This document shows positions 57,000-64,000 of a stretch of DNA of 64,000 nt, in pieces. Where the stretch lies: assembly GCF_000247695.1 (NCBI RefSeq), contig NW_004624747.1, positions 10,144,502 through 10,208,501 on the forward strand, given 5' to 3'. The stretch comes from Heterocephalus glaber. Lineage: Eukaryota; Chordata; Mammalia; Rodentia; Bathyergidae. Within the stretch, counting starts at the first letter, position 1. Every line of letters starts with the position of its first letter. Below the pieces are notes generated by a model. That model saw only the letters and a list, made by a program, of their open reading frames with translations, made no database searches and was not told the DNA's origin. Both the position numbers and the translations under genes were made by a program.

Positions 57000-58440
57000 A
57001 TTCTTTTAACCTGAGGAGGCAATGTTTATTGGGCCCCTGCCTGACTTTATTCCAAAAGACCTGTTTCCTAGAAAAGATTTCTTATTCTGCTGCAATCAGA
57101 GACCATCACAGAGACAGAGGACAAATAAAACTCCTAGGTCCTTAACCTGTTACTTAAAGCGTGATTTCTGTTTCTCTTCTGAGGCAGTTAGGGACTTAAG
57201 TCTGTTTTTCTAGAAAAGAAGGACTCTACTTGGGCCTACAAATGCTAAATAGATAACTAAAAGGAACAAAGCTTAACTTTCATTTTGTCTTTTATTACTT
57301 TAAAACTTTGGGTCAGATCCTTGCTCAGCTCTGCACACAGGCTTGTTAATCATTTAAGAAGTATCTGTCTAAAAGTTGACAAAACAAGGTTGATTAGCCC
57401 TGAATTAACATAACCTATCTCATCCCACTTCAAGACCTGGACACCAAGGTAAGAAATTTACAGGACTTTCAACTAACCCTTACTTTTAACCCTAACATGC
57501 CCAGAAGTCTCAAGTCATTGCTCTAAACCTATAGCCACCTTGGATTCCAGCAGTTTCCACAAAACTGAGGTTATCCCAGGTAGAAGTAATCATCTTATAA
57601 AGACTAAAAGCCCCCCTTCAAGTGATGAGGACTTCTCCCATAGTCATCTTGCAAACCAGAACTGAGATGATGTTCAACCATACTCTAGCCCATCCAAGGA
57701 AATCTATAAAATCTGGTCTTTTTCTTTTGTTACTGGGCCAGTCTGATCCTCTTCATCAGAGCTATGCCCTTTCAGCTCAAGCTTAAGTGCCCAATTTTTT
57801 TCTTACTTTCTACCTCACACTGACACATCCTGAATTGCTTTTCTGTGACAAGAGTCAGTGAACCTACTCTTCAGAGTGAGCTGAGGTCTCTATCTCCTCT
57901 TTGGGGGGCTTCCTCAGATTCCATCCCTGAATCTTGTACTGTCTCCCTGACCTAACTTAATTTCTCCCTTGCCCTAAACTTGTTAATCTTTGGGGAAAGG
58001 ATGCCTGTAAGCCAGAAGTTCCTCCTCAGGTGGGCTAACTGAGACCTAAGATGGTTGCCAGAGTGACCAACACACAATCTCCAACTTCATTTTAATTCCA
58101 TCTGCATGCTAAATGACACACTCCCCAATACCACAACAGTTGACAACTGCCACCACATCCACCAAAAAGAACCATAAAAGGAGCAGAAAATGGTGGCTCC
58201 CAAATTGCTGGAAAAGACATGACTATTCCTCCCCTCTCATTTCTTTTACCCTTTTATCTATAATCTCCCTAATGGTTGAGAAGTTGATTTGCAAGTTTTA
58301 TCTCTTATTTATGGCCAAGAATAAAAGCCTCTTTCCCAGCTCAATCAGAGCTCAATTGGTGTTACTGATTCCATAATTCTGAGAGGGAAAAATGACCCAC
58401 CCAGTCTAGGGTGACAGTTACTCTAGGCTGACTCTGATAG
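57000..58440 (+). mobile_element. LTR-like sequence (probable endogenous-retrovirus LTRs)
   Basis: Non-coding, with promoter and poly(A)-like parts in the order of LTRs: CTATAAAATC near 57710 followed by GTTACTGGGCCAGTCTGATC, and further on CCAAGAATAAAAGCCTCTTT near 58320 before a U5-like end GCTCAATTGGTGTTACTGAT. The part from 57.96 to 58.39 kb (CATCTGCATGCTAAATGACA, CACAACAGTTGACAACTGCC) looks like a mammalian ERV1-class LTR from memory. Exact borders, family and strand are uncertain; no viral gene is readable. Confidence 0.4.
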
Positions 58441-58959
58441 CAGCCTCCTCCTGGGCTTGCAGAGCTGACTTCTTTCTAGCACATCTAGCCATATTCTACC
58501 AGCTCCCAGAAAAAGATAGTGCTATATGCCCCTAGTAACTTCTTCACTCATTTAGTTAGCCATTCCTTTGCTAAATGAGTATTTACTGAACACCTTCTTT
58601 TACTAGGCACATGGTCCTTGATTTTTACGAAGCTCAGATTCCAATGTAGGAATGAGTTAAATATATACAGCAAATAATTATAAATTAGAAGCTGACAGAT
58701 CCCATTAGGGCTGAGGGAATCTCCCTCAGACAAAATATTAGTATCAGAAAGGATGTGAACAGCACTAAGACAAGATATATGTACATAAGGTAGGAAATGA
58801 AGGCTGGGGCAAACCAGACAACTAACTAGTCAGAATGTGTCAGAAGTCACAAAAACCCACAGCTAACCAGTTGCACAAAGGTTTCCTAAAAAGAGAAGAC
58901 ATGCATAGAACACCAGACCCAAAACGACTTCAGGCTTACAGCTCCTGAACACTGTACAC

Positions 58960-59500
58960 GGAACCAAAAGAAAGTGATTTTTCTCAATCTTTCATTTGAA
59001 TTTGGTGCTATTTACTGGAACAATCAGAAGAAGATATTCCCAATTTTTCATTTACATATGGGCATGGCCCATCAAAAGACACTGTTTCTTATCCCTCATT
59101 TATATCTGGAGAGAGGACAAGCAAATTTTTCCATAGGACAATTTATATCAGACATGAGGCCAAGTGAGTTTTTGACAGGACAACTGTCCCATGAGGTGGG
59201 GGTCAATCCAGGTATTTTGGATACTAAAGGCCCCATCTCCCTTATCCTTAGCACTGCTGGCTGGGAGCCTTGTAGAGTATACTTTTTTCTGCCTTCAATA
59301 AATCTATACCCTTGTTGTCTTTTCCGTGTCTTTTTTCCATTGTGTTTTCTAATTCTTAGTTCAGGATACCAAGAACCTGAAAAGAACCCCCAAGAGCCCT
59401 ATCTAGTGACACATGGATATGAGATCCTATGGCTATTATTATCCCCAACTATTAGTAAATATGTATTCTTTTCGGGCATCTATGGGATTTTTGCCAAAAC
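58960..59500 (+). mobile_element. LTR-like fragment
   Basis: CTTCAATAAATCTATACCCT followed by TGTTGTCTTTTCCGTGTC resembles the poly(A) signal and U5 of an LTR, preceded by GCTGGCTGGGAGCCTTG. An open frame of 177 codons crosses the region but has no recognisable domain. Confidence 0.35.
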
Positions 59501-60332
59501 TAGATGAAAAGCAAGTCTCAACAAATACCTAAGACTGGATATAATACAGTTCAGATCCTCTAAAAATGATTCAATAAAAGTAGTAATCAATTACATAAAA
59601 ATAGCAAACATTAAATATCAAAATTTCTGGGATGGAGCTAAAAATATACAGTATTCAGAAAAAACATAATCTTCAGTACATATATTAGAAGTGAATACTG
59701 AAATGAGCATTCTATTCAGTAAGTTAGAAACAATACATATTAAATCCAAAGAAAGTAAAAAGACAATAAACATCAGAGTGGCAATTAATGAGCTAGCAAA
59801 GAAACAATAGATCTACAAACAAATAGCTCTTACTTTGCAAAAATCAATTTAAACAAGCTTCAGGAAAAGGCTGTTTTTGAAAAGGAGGAGGGAAAGTACA
59901 AATAATTCTAGCAATGAAAAAAAGGGGCATGACTAGAGGTACCACAGAGAGGTTTTGCTATCAGATGGGGTCTGAAATGTTCATCCAAGAGATGAGGACC
60001 TATGCTTGGCCTAGATTTTAAATTATAAGGAAACACCATGAAGACTTTTATGCTAACAAATGGATACTATTCCAATATATAATTTACATGACAAAAAAAA
60101 GTCTGAATGAATCTAACATCACTAAAGAAACAACAGTTTAAAATCTACTGAGAGAAAAAAAAAATCTGAGAGAGATGCATGCTTTAGATAAGGGGCTGGC
60201 AAACTACTGCCCCTGTACCAAATCCTGCCACTGTCTGTTTTTTATGAGTTAAGAATGGTGTTTGCATTTTAAAATAATGTAATAAATCAAAAGAAGAAAA
60301 CTATTTTGTAACATAAAAAATTATACAAAGTT

Positions 60333-60413
60333 AGGGCCAGGGATTTAGTTCAGTGGTTCCGCCGCCTGCCTTGCAACTGCAAGGTCCCAAGTTTGATCCC
60401 CAGTACCAAAAAC
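60333..60413 (+). repeat. Young tRNA-derived (ID-like) SINE
   Basis: GGGCCAGGGATTTAGTTCAG, TGGTTCCGCCGCCTGCCTTG, CAACTGCAAGGTCCCAAGTT, TGATCCCCAGTACC. Lies inside the hAT relic. Confidence 0.92.
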
Positions 60414-60427
60414 CCACGAAATTTAAG

Positions 60428-60508
60428 TATTTTTTCTTTTTGCTTTTTTGGTATTAAGAGACTGAACCCAGTGCCTCACAGTTGCTAGGCAGATGCTGCA
60501 TTGCCAGG
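60428..60508 (-). repeat. Diverged ID-type SINE
   Basis: TTTTTTGGTATTAAGAGACTGAACCCAG, TTGCTAGGCAGATGCTGCAT. Antisense and old. Confidence 0.6.
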
Positions 60509-60640
60509 CTATGGAGGGGGAAAAAGAGGGTGAAAAGGAAATGTAAAAAGAATTAAGATACATAATGTATATGTACCAATTCCCCATGACAAATGAAATC
60601 ATTATGTTCTGCAAATATATACTAATAAAAGTAAAACTTT
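60509..60640 (+). mobile_element. L1 3'UTR fragment
   Basis: A purine-rich start (GGAGGGGGAAAAAGAGGGTG) then ACATAATGTATATGTACCAA, TTCCCCATGACAAATGAAAT, TATATACTAATAAAAG. Same 3' end as the copy at 51.5 kb, but with one unit only. Confidence 0.65.
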
Positions 60641-60940
60641 TTTTAATTTTAGTGTCCACAAGTTTTGTTGGAACACATTCCCTCCTAATGCTGATATCTA
60701 TATTATCTCTGACTACTCTTGTACTATAATGGGGGCCTGAGTAGTTGTAACAGAGAACCTTTGGCCTAAAAAGCCTTTACTCTCTCTTTACAAAAAAACT
60801 TTGCAAACTTTAAGCCAAGAGCCACAAAACGGGAGGGGAGTGGTGGTATGAGACACAGACTATAAGGATTGAAAAGGAAGGCAAAATAGCTTATTCATGG
60901 ACAATATAATTGTTTACATAGAAAATTCAAGAAGTCCACA

Positions 60941-61027
60941 TGAACCGGGGATTTAGCTCAGTGGTTCCACCGCCTGCCTCACAAATGCAAAGTCTCAAGT
61001 TCGATCCCCAGTACCAAAAAAAAAAAA
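60941..61027 (+). repeat. Young tRNA-derived (ID-like) SINE
   Basis: CCGGGGATTTAGCTCAGTGG, TTCCACCGCCTGCCTCACAA, AGTTCGATCCCCAGTACC, A14 tail. Target duplication AAGAAGTCCACA at 60929 and 61028, inside L1 sequence. Confidence 0.95.
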
Positions 61028-61089
61028 AAGAAGTCCACAATGTATTCAAATTAAGACAATAAACAAAGCAGCTTTTCCTAAGAGGAAAA

Positions 61090-61158
61090 AAAAGATTTTT
61101 TTCTTGGTGATATTGGAGACTGAACCCAGGACCTTCACACTGAGCCTCCTCCCTTGCC
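61090..61158 (-). repeat. Diverged ID-type SINE fragment
   Basis: TTTTCTTGGTGATATTGGAG, ACTGAACCCAGGACCTTCAC. The A-box half is missing. Confidence 0.5.
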
Positions 61159-61159
61159 C

Positions 61160-61259
61160 TTTTTCTTTTCTTTTTTTTTTTTTTGGTACCGGGGATTGAA
61201 CTTGGGAACTTGTGCTTGTGAGGCAGGCACCAGAACCACTGAGCTAAAAAATCCCTGGC
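61160..61259 (-). repeat. Young tRNA-derived (ID-like) SINE
   Basis: T-rich tail, GGTACCGGGGATTGAACTTG, GTGAGGCAGGCACCAGAACC, ACTGAGCTAAAAAATCCCTG. Sits directly before the next copy. Confidence 0.92.
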
Positions 61260-61293
61260 TCCCTTTTCCATTTTTTGAGAACTGGTTCTTGTT

Positions 61294-61377
61294 TTTTTTT
61301 TTGGTACCGGGGATCGAACTCAGGTCCTTGCGCTTATGCAGCAGGCGGCAAAACCACTGAGCTAAATCCCCAGCCCC
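61294..61377 (-). repeat. Young tRNA-derived (ID-like) SINE with perfect target duplication
   Basis: T-run, GGTACCGGGGATCGAACTCA, TGCAGCAGGCGGCAAAACCA, CTGAGCTAAATCCCCAGCCC. Perfect 16-bp duplication AGAACTGGTTCTTGTT at 61278 and 61378. Confidence 0.96.
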
Positions 61378-61389
61378 AGAACTGGTTCT

Positions 61390-61492
61390 TGTTAAGTCAC
61401 TAAGTTATCCAGACTGGGCTTGAACTTGAGATCCTCTGACCTCAGCCTCCTTGTGCTGGTATTACAGGCATGTGTCACCACACCCAACTGAG
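61390..61492 (-). repeat. 7SL-type SINE (B1-like), diverged
   Basis: GTTATCCAGACTGGGCTTGA, CCTCTGACCTCAGCCTCCTT, TGCTGGTATTACAGGCATGT, CACCACACCCAACTG. Antisense and diverged. Confidence 0.75.
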
Positions 61493-61599
61493 AAATATGG
61501 GGTTTTTTTCAAGTATTCCTACATGCCTACAAAACAAAACAGAGTATTAATTTTTAAATATCTATTTATAATGTTAAAAAAAGAAAAGATACCTAAGAC

Positions 61600-61678
61600 T
61601 GGGGCTATATCTCTGAGGTAGAGCACTTATCTAGCATGTTCAAGATCCTGCTTTAATTCTCAGCACTTCCAAAAAAAG
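61600..61678 (+). repeat. Older ID-type SINE
   Basis: ACTGGGGCTATATCTCTGAG, GTAGAGCACTTATCTAGCAT, TTTAATTCTCAGCACTTCC. Classic ID form. Confidence 0.75.
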
Positions 61679-62017
61679 ATACCTAGTCATTAGTCAAACA
61701 AAATATATATAATGGTTTTATGGGGAAAATTATTAAACTGAATTAAGGGACATGAAAAGTATAAGACCTAAATAAACACAAAAATAATACGTTCATGACT
61801 GGGAAAGACTCAATTTAGGCATTTCTCTCCCAAATTAATCTTTGAGGTCAATGCCATGCCAATCAAAATTTCAGGGCAAAGGAGCAGTTTCACAAAATTT
61901 TATAGACTAATCTTATAGTGACACAGAAGAGAACAAGGCCAAGAATAGCCAACTGAATACAATGAAGAGACAGGTCAGGCACACTAATCCTAGCAGGTGT
62001 CAAGATATCCCAAAAAT

Positions 62018-62091
62018 GGGCCCGGGATTCAGCTCAGTGGTGCAGCACCTGCCTCACAAGCACAAGGTCCTCCGTTTGGTACCCAAAAAAA
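62018..62091 (+). repeat. Young tRNA-derived SINE with shortened B-box end
   Basis: GGGCCCGGGATTCAGCTCAG, TGGTGCAGCACCTGCCTCAC, AAGCACAAGGTCCTCCGTTT, then GGTACCC. The GATCCCC part is deleted. AAGATATCCCAAA / AAGATATCTCAAA flank it. Confidence 0.88.
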
Positions 62092-62491
62092 AGATATCTC
62101 AAACAAAATGTAGTATTGGCATAGGAATAGACAAGCAATTTACACCAGTAAAAAGAACAGAGCCCCAAACAATCCCTCACACTTACAAATAAAAGATGAA
62201 GGTGACTCACAAATCAGTGCAGTAAGAACACTCTTGAAATACATGGTGCAAACCAATTAGCCATCCATATTGAATATAAAATTGGATCCTTACCTAATCT
62301 CAAATAAAAATTAAATCCAGAGGGCATGAAGACCACATGTGGAAAATAAGAATTTTTAGAACACCAGAGAATGTCTTTATTATTGTGTAGGAAGGAAGAA
62401 TTTATTTTGAAAAGCACCAAAGAGGGTTTTTTAAAAACCACAAACAATAAAGGAAAGAATTAATAAGTCTGACATTAAAAATTTCAAAATT

Positions 62492-62640
62492 CTGAGCCAG
62501 GCATGGTGGCACTTGTAATCCCAGCACATGGGAGGCTGAGGCAGAAACACTGTGAATTCGAGCTCAGCCTATAAAGCAAGTTCAAGGCCAGCCTAGACTA
62601 CACAGCAAGACTTTTTCTCCATCAATCAATAAATAAAATT
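62492..62640 (+). repeat. B1-type SINE
   Basis: AGCCAGGCATGGTGGCACTT, GGGAGGCTGAGGCAGAAACA, TTCAAGGCCAGCCTAGACTA, CACAGCAAGACTTTTTCTC and an AATCAATAAATAAA tail; in the old L1. Confidence 0.9.
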
Positions 62641-63024
62641 TTTCAAAAACAAACTTTTTTCAAAATTTTACAAAACAAACACCATGCAAAATTAAAATAT
62701 ATGTACTAAGTAACACACACAAGTGCATGTAAAAATAATGAAACATATATCAGACAAGATTAGAATTCAGGTTATATGAAGAACTCTACAAACCAATAAG
62801 AACAAGAATAATAACCTAGTAGAAAAATGAACAGGCAATTTATAAAAGAGGAAGCCTAAGAGGCCAATAAATACAAATACTCAACTTCACTAATAACCAT
62901 AAATTATTACAAAGAACATTTAAAGAACAATGAAATACCATTTCATGCTTCCAGGATCAACATTTAAGTCTACACAATATCTAGGGCTGACACATGAGTG
63001 GAAATTCTCATACTGCTATCAAAA

Positions 63025-63921
63025 GGACAAAAATGGTCCAACGCTCGCAGGGCAGAGGAGGTGAGCCAATCCCAGAACCCAGGAGGAGGCTCCCCGGCTG
63101 ACATTCCACCACTCCCAGGGCAGAGGAGGTGAGCCAACCCCAGTGTCCAGGAGGAGGCTCCCCAGCCACCATTCCACCACTCCAAGGGCAGAGGAAGTGA
63201 GCCAATCCCAGCACCCAGGAGGAAGCTCTCCAGCCACCATTCCACCACTCCCAGGGCAGAGGAGGTGAGCCAACCCCAGCGCCCAGGAGGAGGCTCCCTG
63301 GCCACCATTCCACCGCTGCCAGGGCAGAGGAGGTGAGCCGCATGGGCACCAGTAGCACTACTGCACCCCCACCCCCACCGTGGAAATGAGAAGACAAACA
63401 AGCCTCAAAAACAGACTTCCATATCACCTACAGCAACCCCAAAGGGAAACGAGATGGAATAATCTGATACTCAACCACCTGGACTCCCTGAACTGGCAAC
63501 AAAAGAGGATCTGGAAAAAATGAAATGAGAAATTATTTCTCAGATAACAGCAGAGACTGTGCCCATAGTGCAAGACATGATTAATAAATCTAGAGAGGAC
63601 ACAGATACAAAAATAGAGGAGTTGAGGAACATGATGGAATCCAAACATAGGAAACAAATGGAATCCATAAAACAGATACAAACAGATTTCCAGGAGATTA
63701 AAAACTCAATTGAAAGTCTATGTAGCAGAATGAACCAATGTGAGGACAGAATTTCAGATATAGAAGATAAGATTGCAAATAGTGACCAGGAAAAGAAAAA
63801 TTGCTTTAAAATTGTAAGGGACCACAAGAAATCAATCCACCAGCTGCTAAATGATGCAAATAAGAATAACATAAGACTGATTGGAGTCAATGAAGAAACA
63901 GGAGACAGTGAAGGACCCTAG
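63025..63921 (+). mobile_element. 5' end of a younger L1 with broken ORF1
   Basis: The repeat array is followed by an A-rich ORF1-like region: ELATKEDLEKMK, a TGA at 63525-63527, then an open frame to 63921 with IVQDMINKSREDTDTKIEEL and SLCSRMNQCEDRISDIEDK, a heptad coiled coil typical of L1 ORF1p, and NIRLIGVNEE, the start of its RNA-binding part. A TAA lies further upstream in the same frame, and the sequence stops at GDSEGP with TAG before the domain is complete. A pseudogene copy; what follows 63921 I cannot assign. Confidence 0.75.
63051..63340 (+). repeat. 68-bp tandem repeat array ahead of L1 ORF1
   Basis: The landmark GGCAGAGGA (GGCAGAGGAA once) starts at 63051, 63119, 63187, 63255 and 63323: exact 68-bp spacing, four full units and the start of a fifth. 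Units contain GGTGAGCCAACCCCAG, CCCAGGAGGAGGCTCCCC and CCACCATTCCACCACT. GC-rich, unlike the A/T-rich surroundings. It directly precedes the L1 ORF1-like region, so it most likely belongs to the L1 5'UTR. Confidence 0.9.
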
Positions 63922-64000
63922 TTAGCAAGACAGACTCCATATTGCTGCTGAACGACCCACCTGCCTGCCCTTTAGATGAACTCAAAAGGAGGAAGCTTAG

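Larger units (their letters stand above)
60187..60810. mobile_element. hAT-type DNA transposon relic, split
   Basis: Left part GGGGCTGGCAAACTACTGCC, CCAAATCCTGCCACTGTCTG. Right part (from 60652) AGTTTTGTTGGAACACATTC, TAGTTGTAACAGAGAACCTT, TGGCCTAAAAAGCCTTTACT, TTTACAAAAAAACTTTGCAA. From memory this is the common mammalian hAT element that begins with GGTCAGCAAACT. A tRNA-SINE, an older ID and an L1 3' end lie between the halves. Confidence 0.6.
59530..63024 (+). mobile_element. Old L1 ORF2-3' region, heavily interrupted
   Basis: Colinear pieces in sense order: reverse-transcriptase part (59530-60180: AATATCAAAATTTCTGGGAT, AAGACAATAAACATCAGAGT, CTTTTATGCTAACAAATGGA), then 60830-60940 and 61028-61085 (TCATGGACAATATAATTGTT, TACATAGAAAATTCAAGAAG), then 61690-62490 (AATGCCATGCCAATCAAAAT, AGAATAGCCAAC, AAAATTGGATCCTTACCTAA), then 62640-63024 (AAAAATGAACAGGCAATTTA, AAATACCATTTCATGCTTCC). 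Stops in all frames. At least nine later insertions split it, listed separately. Confidence 0.65.
56913..64000 (-). other. CABIN1: CABIN1 intron before exon a (partial)
   Basis: Ends with acceptor CACCATAG and runs off the right edge. It is almost wholly made of transposon relics: LTR-like sequence, an old L1 with many nested insertions, and the 5' end of a younger L1. No CABIN1 exon was recognised in it. Confidence 0.8.

Noticed and set aside
58974..59507. 177-codon plus-strand open frame
   Set aside because: Lies in LTR-like sequence, has no recognisable domain and no exon signals.
63051..63340. Repeat array that could suggest CRISPR
   Set aside because: Units are contiguous without spacers, 68 bp long, in a mammalian intron next to an L1.
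63008..63427. Three overlapping minus-strand open frames with repeated Trp/Gly/Leu peptides
   Set aside because: They are the 68-bp array read on its other strand. The unit has no stop there and 68 is not a multiple of three, so all frames stay open; no gene.

Overview
This is a piece of a mammalian nuclear genome, most likely from a non-murid rodent. The evidence is: well-spaced GT-AG exons of one vertebrate gene in long introns; 7SL-derived B1-type SINEs; dimeric B1+ID composites (B1-dID type); many tRNA-derived ID-like SINEs of one young-looking subfamily; LINE-1, HAL1, MaLR, mariner and hAT relics; and no bacterial gene organisation. A beaver-like (Castorimorpha) or other non-murid rodent is my best guess, from the SINE types alone. 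The species is not proven.

The only gene I can support is CABIN1 (calcineurin-binding protein 1, also called cain), on the minus strand and therefore read from high to low coordinates. Ten consecutive internal coding exons lie at 56912-56751, 55498-55292, 55055-54910, 49775-49514, 47174-46914, 43536-43385, 41643-41465, 26449-26267, 24699-24368 and 12295-12182. Every junction is GT-AG. The exon lengths (162, 207, 146, 262, 261, 152, 179, 183, 332, 114) add to 1998 nt, an uninterrupted frame of exactly 666 codons. From memory this is about the central third of a protein of roughly 2,200 residues. The N-terminal exons lie beyond the right edge of the window. The C-terminal exons, with the MEF2- and calcineurin-binding parts, lie beyond the left edge. 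CABIN1 is a nuclear TPR-containing subunit of the HIRA-UBN1-CABIN1 histone H3.3 deposition complex and a repressor of calcineurin/MEF2 signalling.

Layout. 1-12.2 kb is intron with a B1 cluster (2.8-3.3 kb), MIR relics and an old L1 3' end (10.2-10.9 kb). 12.3-24.4 kb is a repeat-poor intron with GA/GACA and TG/GTGC microsatellites. 24.4-26.4 kb holds two exons. 26.4-41.5 kb is a 15-kb intron with a SINE-riddled HAL1/L1-like element (27.6-29.8 kb) and a tiny hAT-type MITE with an intact-looking target duplication. 41.5-56.9 kb is the exon-dense part (seven exons), with young tRNA-SINEs, a MaLR-type LTR, an L1 3'UTR insertion with an internal tandem duplication, and two mariner 3' ends in inverted orientation. 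57-64 kb is intron: LTR-like sequence, then an old L1 overlaid by at least nine later insertions. At the window edge there is the 5' end of a younger L1 with a 68-bp tandem-repeat array ahead of its broken ORF1.

No rRNA, genuine tRNA, CRISPR or other new defence or metabolic system is visible. The most unusual structures are the 68-bp array next to the L1, the duplicated L1 3'UTR, the inverted mariner pair, the hAT MITE, and a possible intronic 3' end after the exon ending at 41465.
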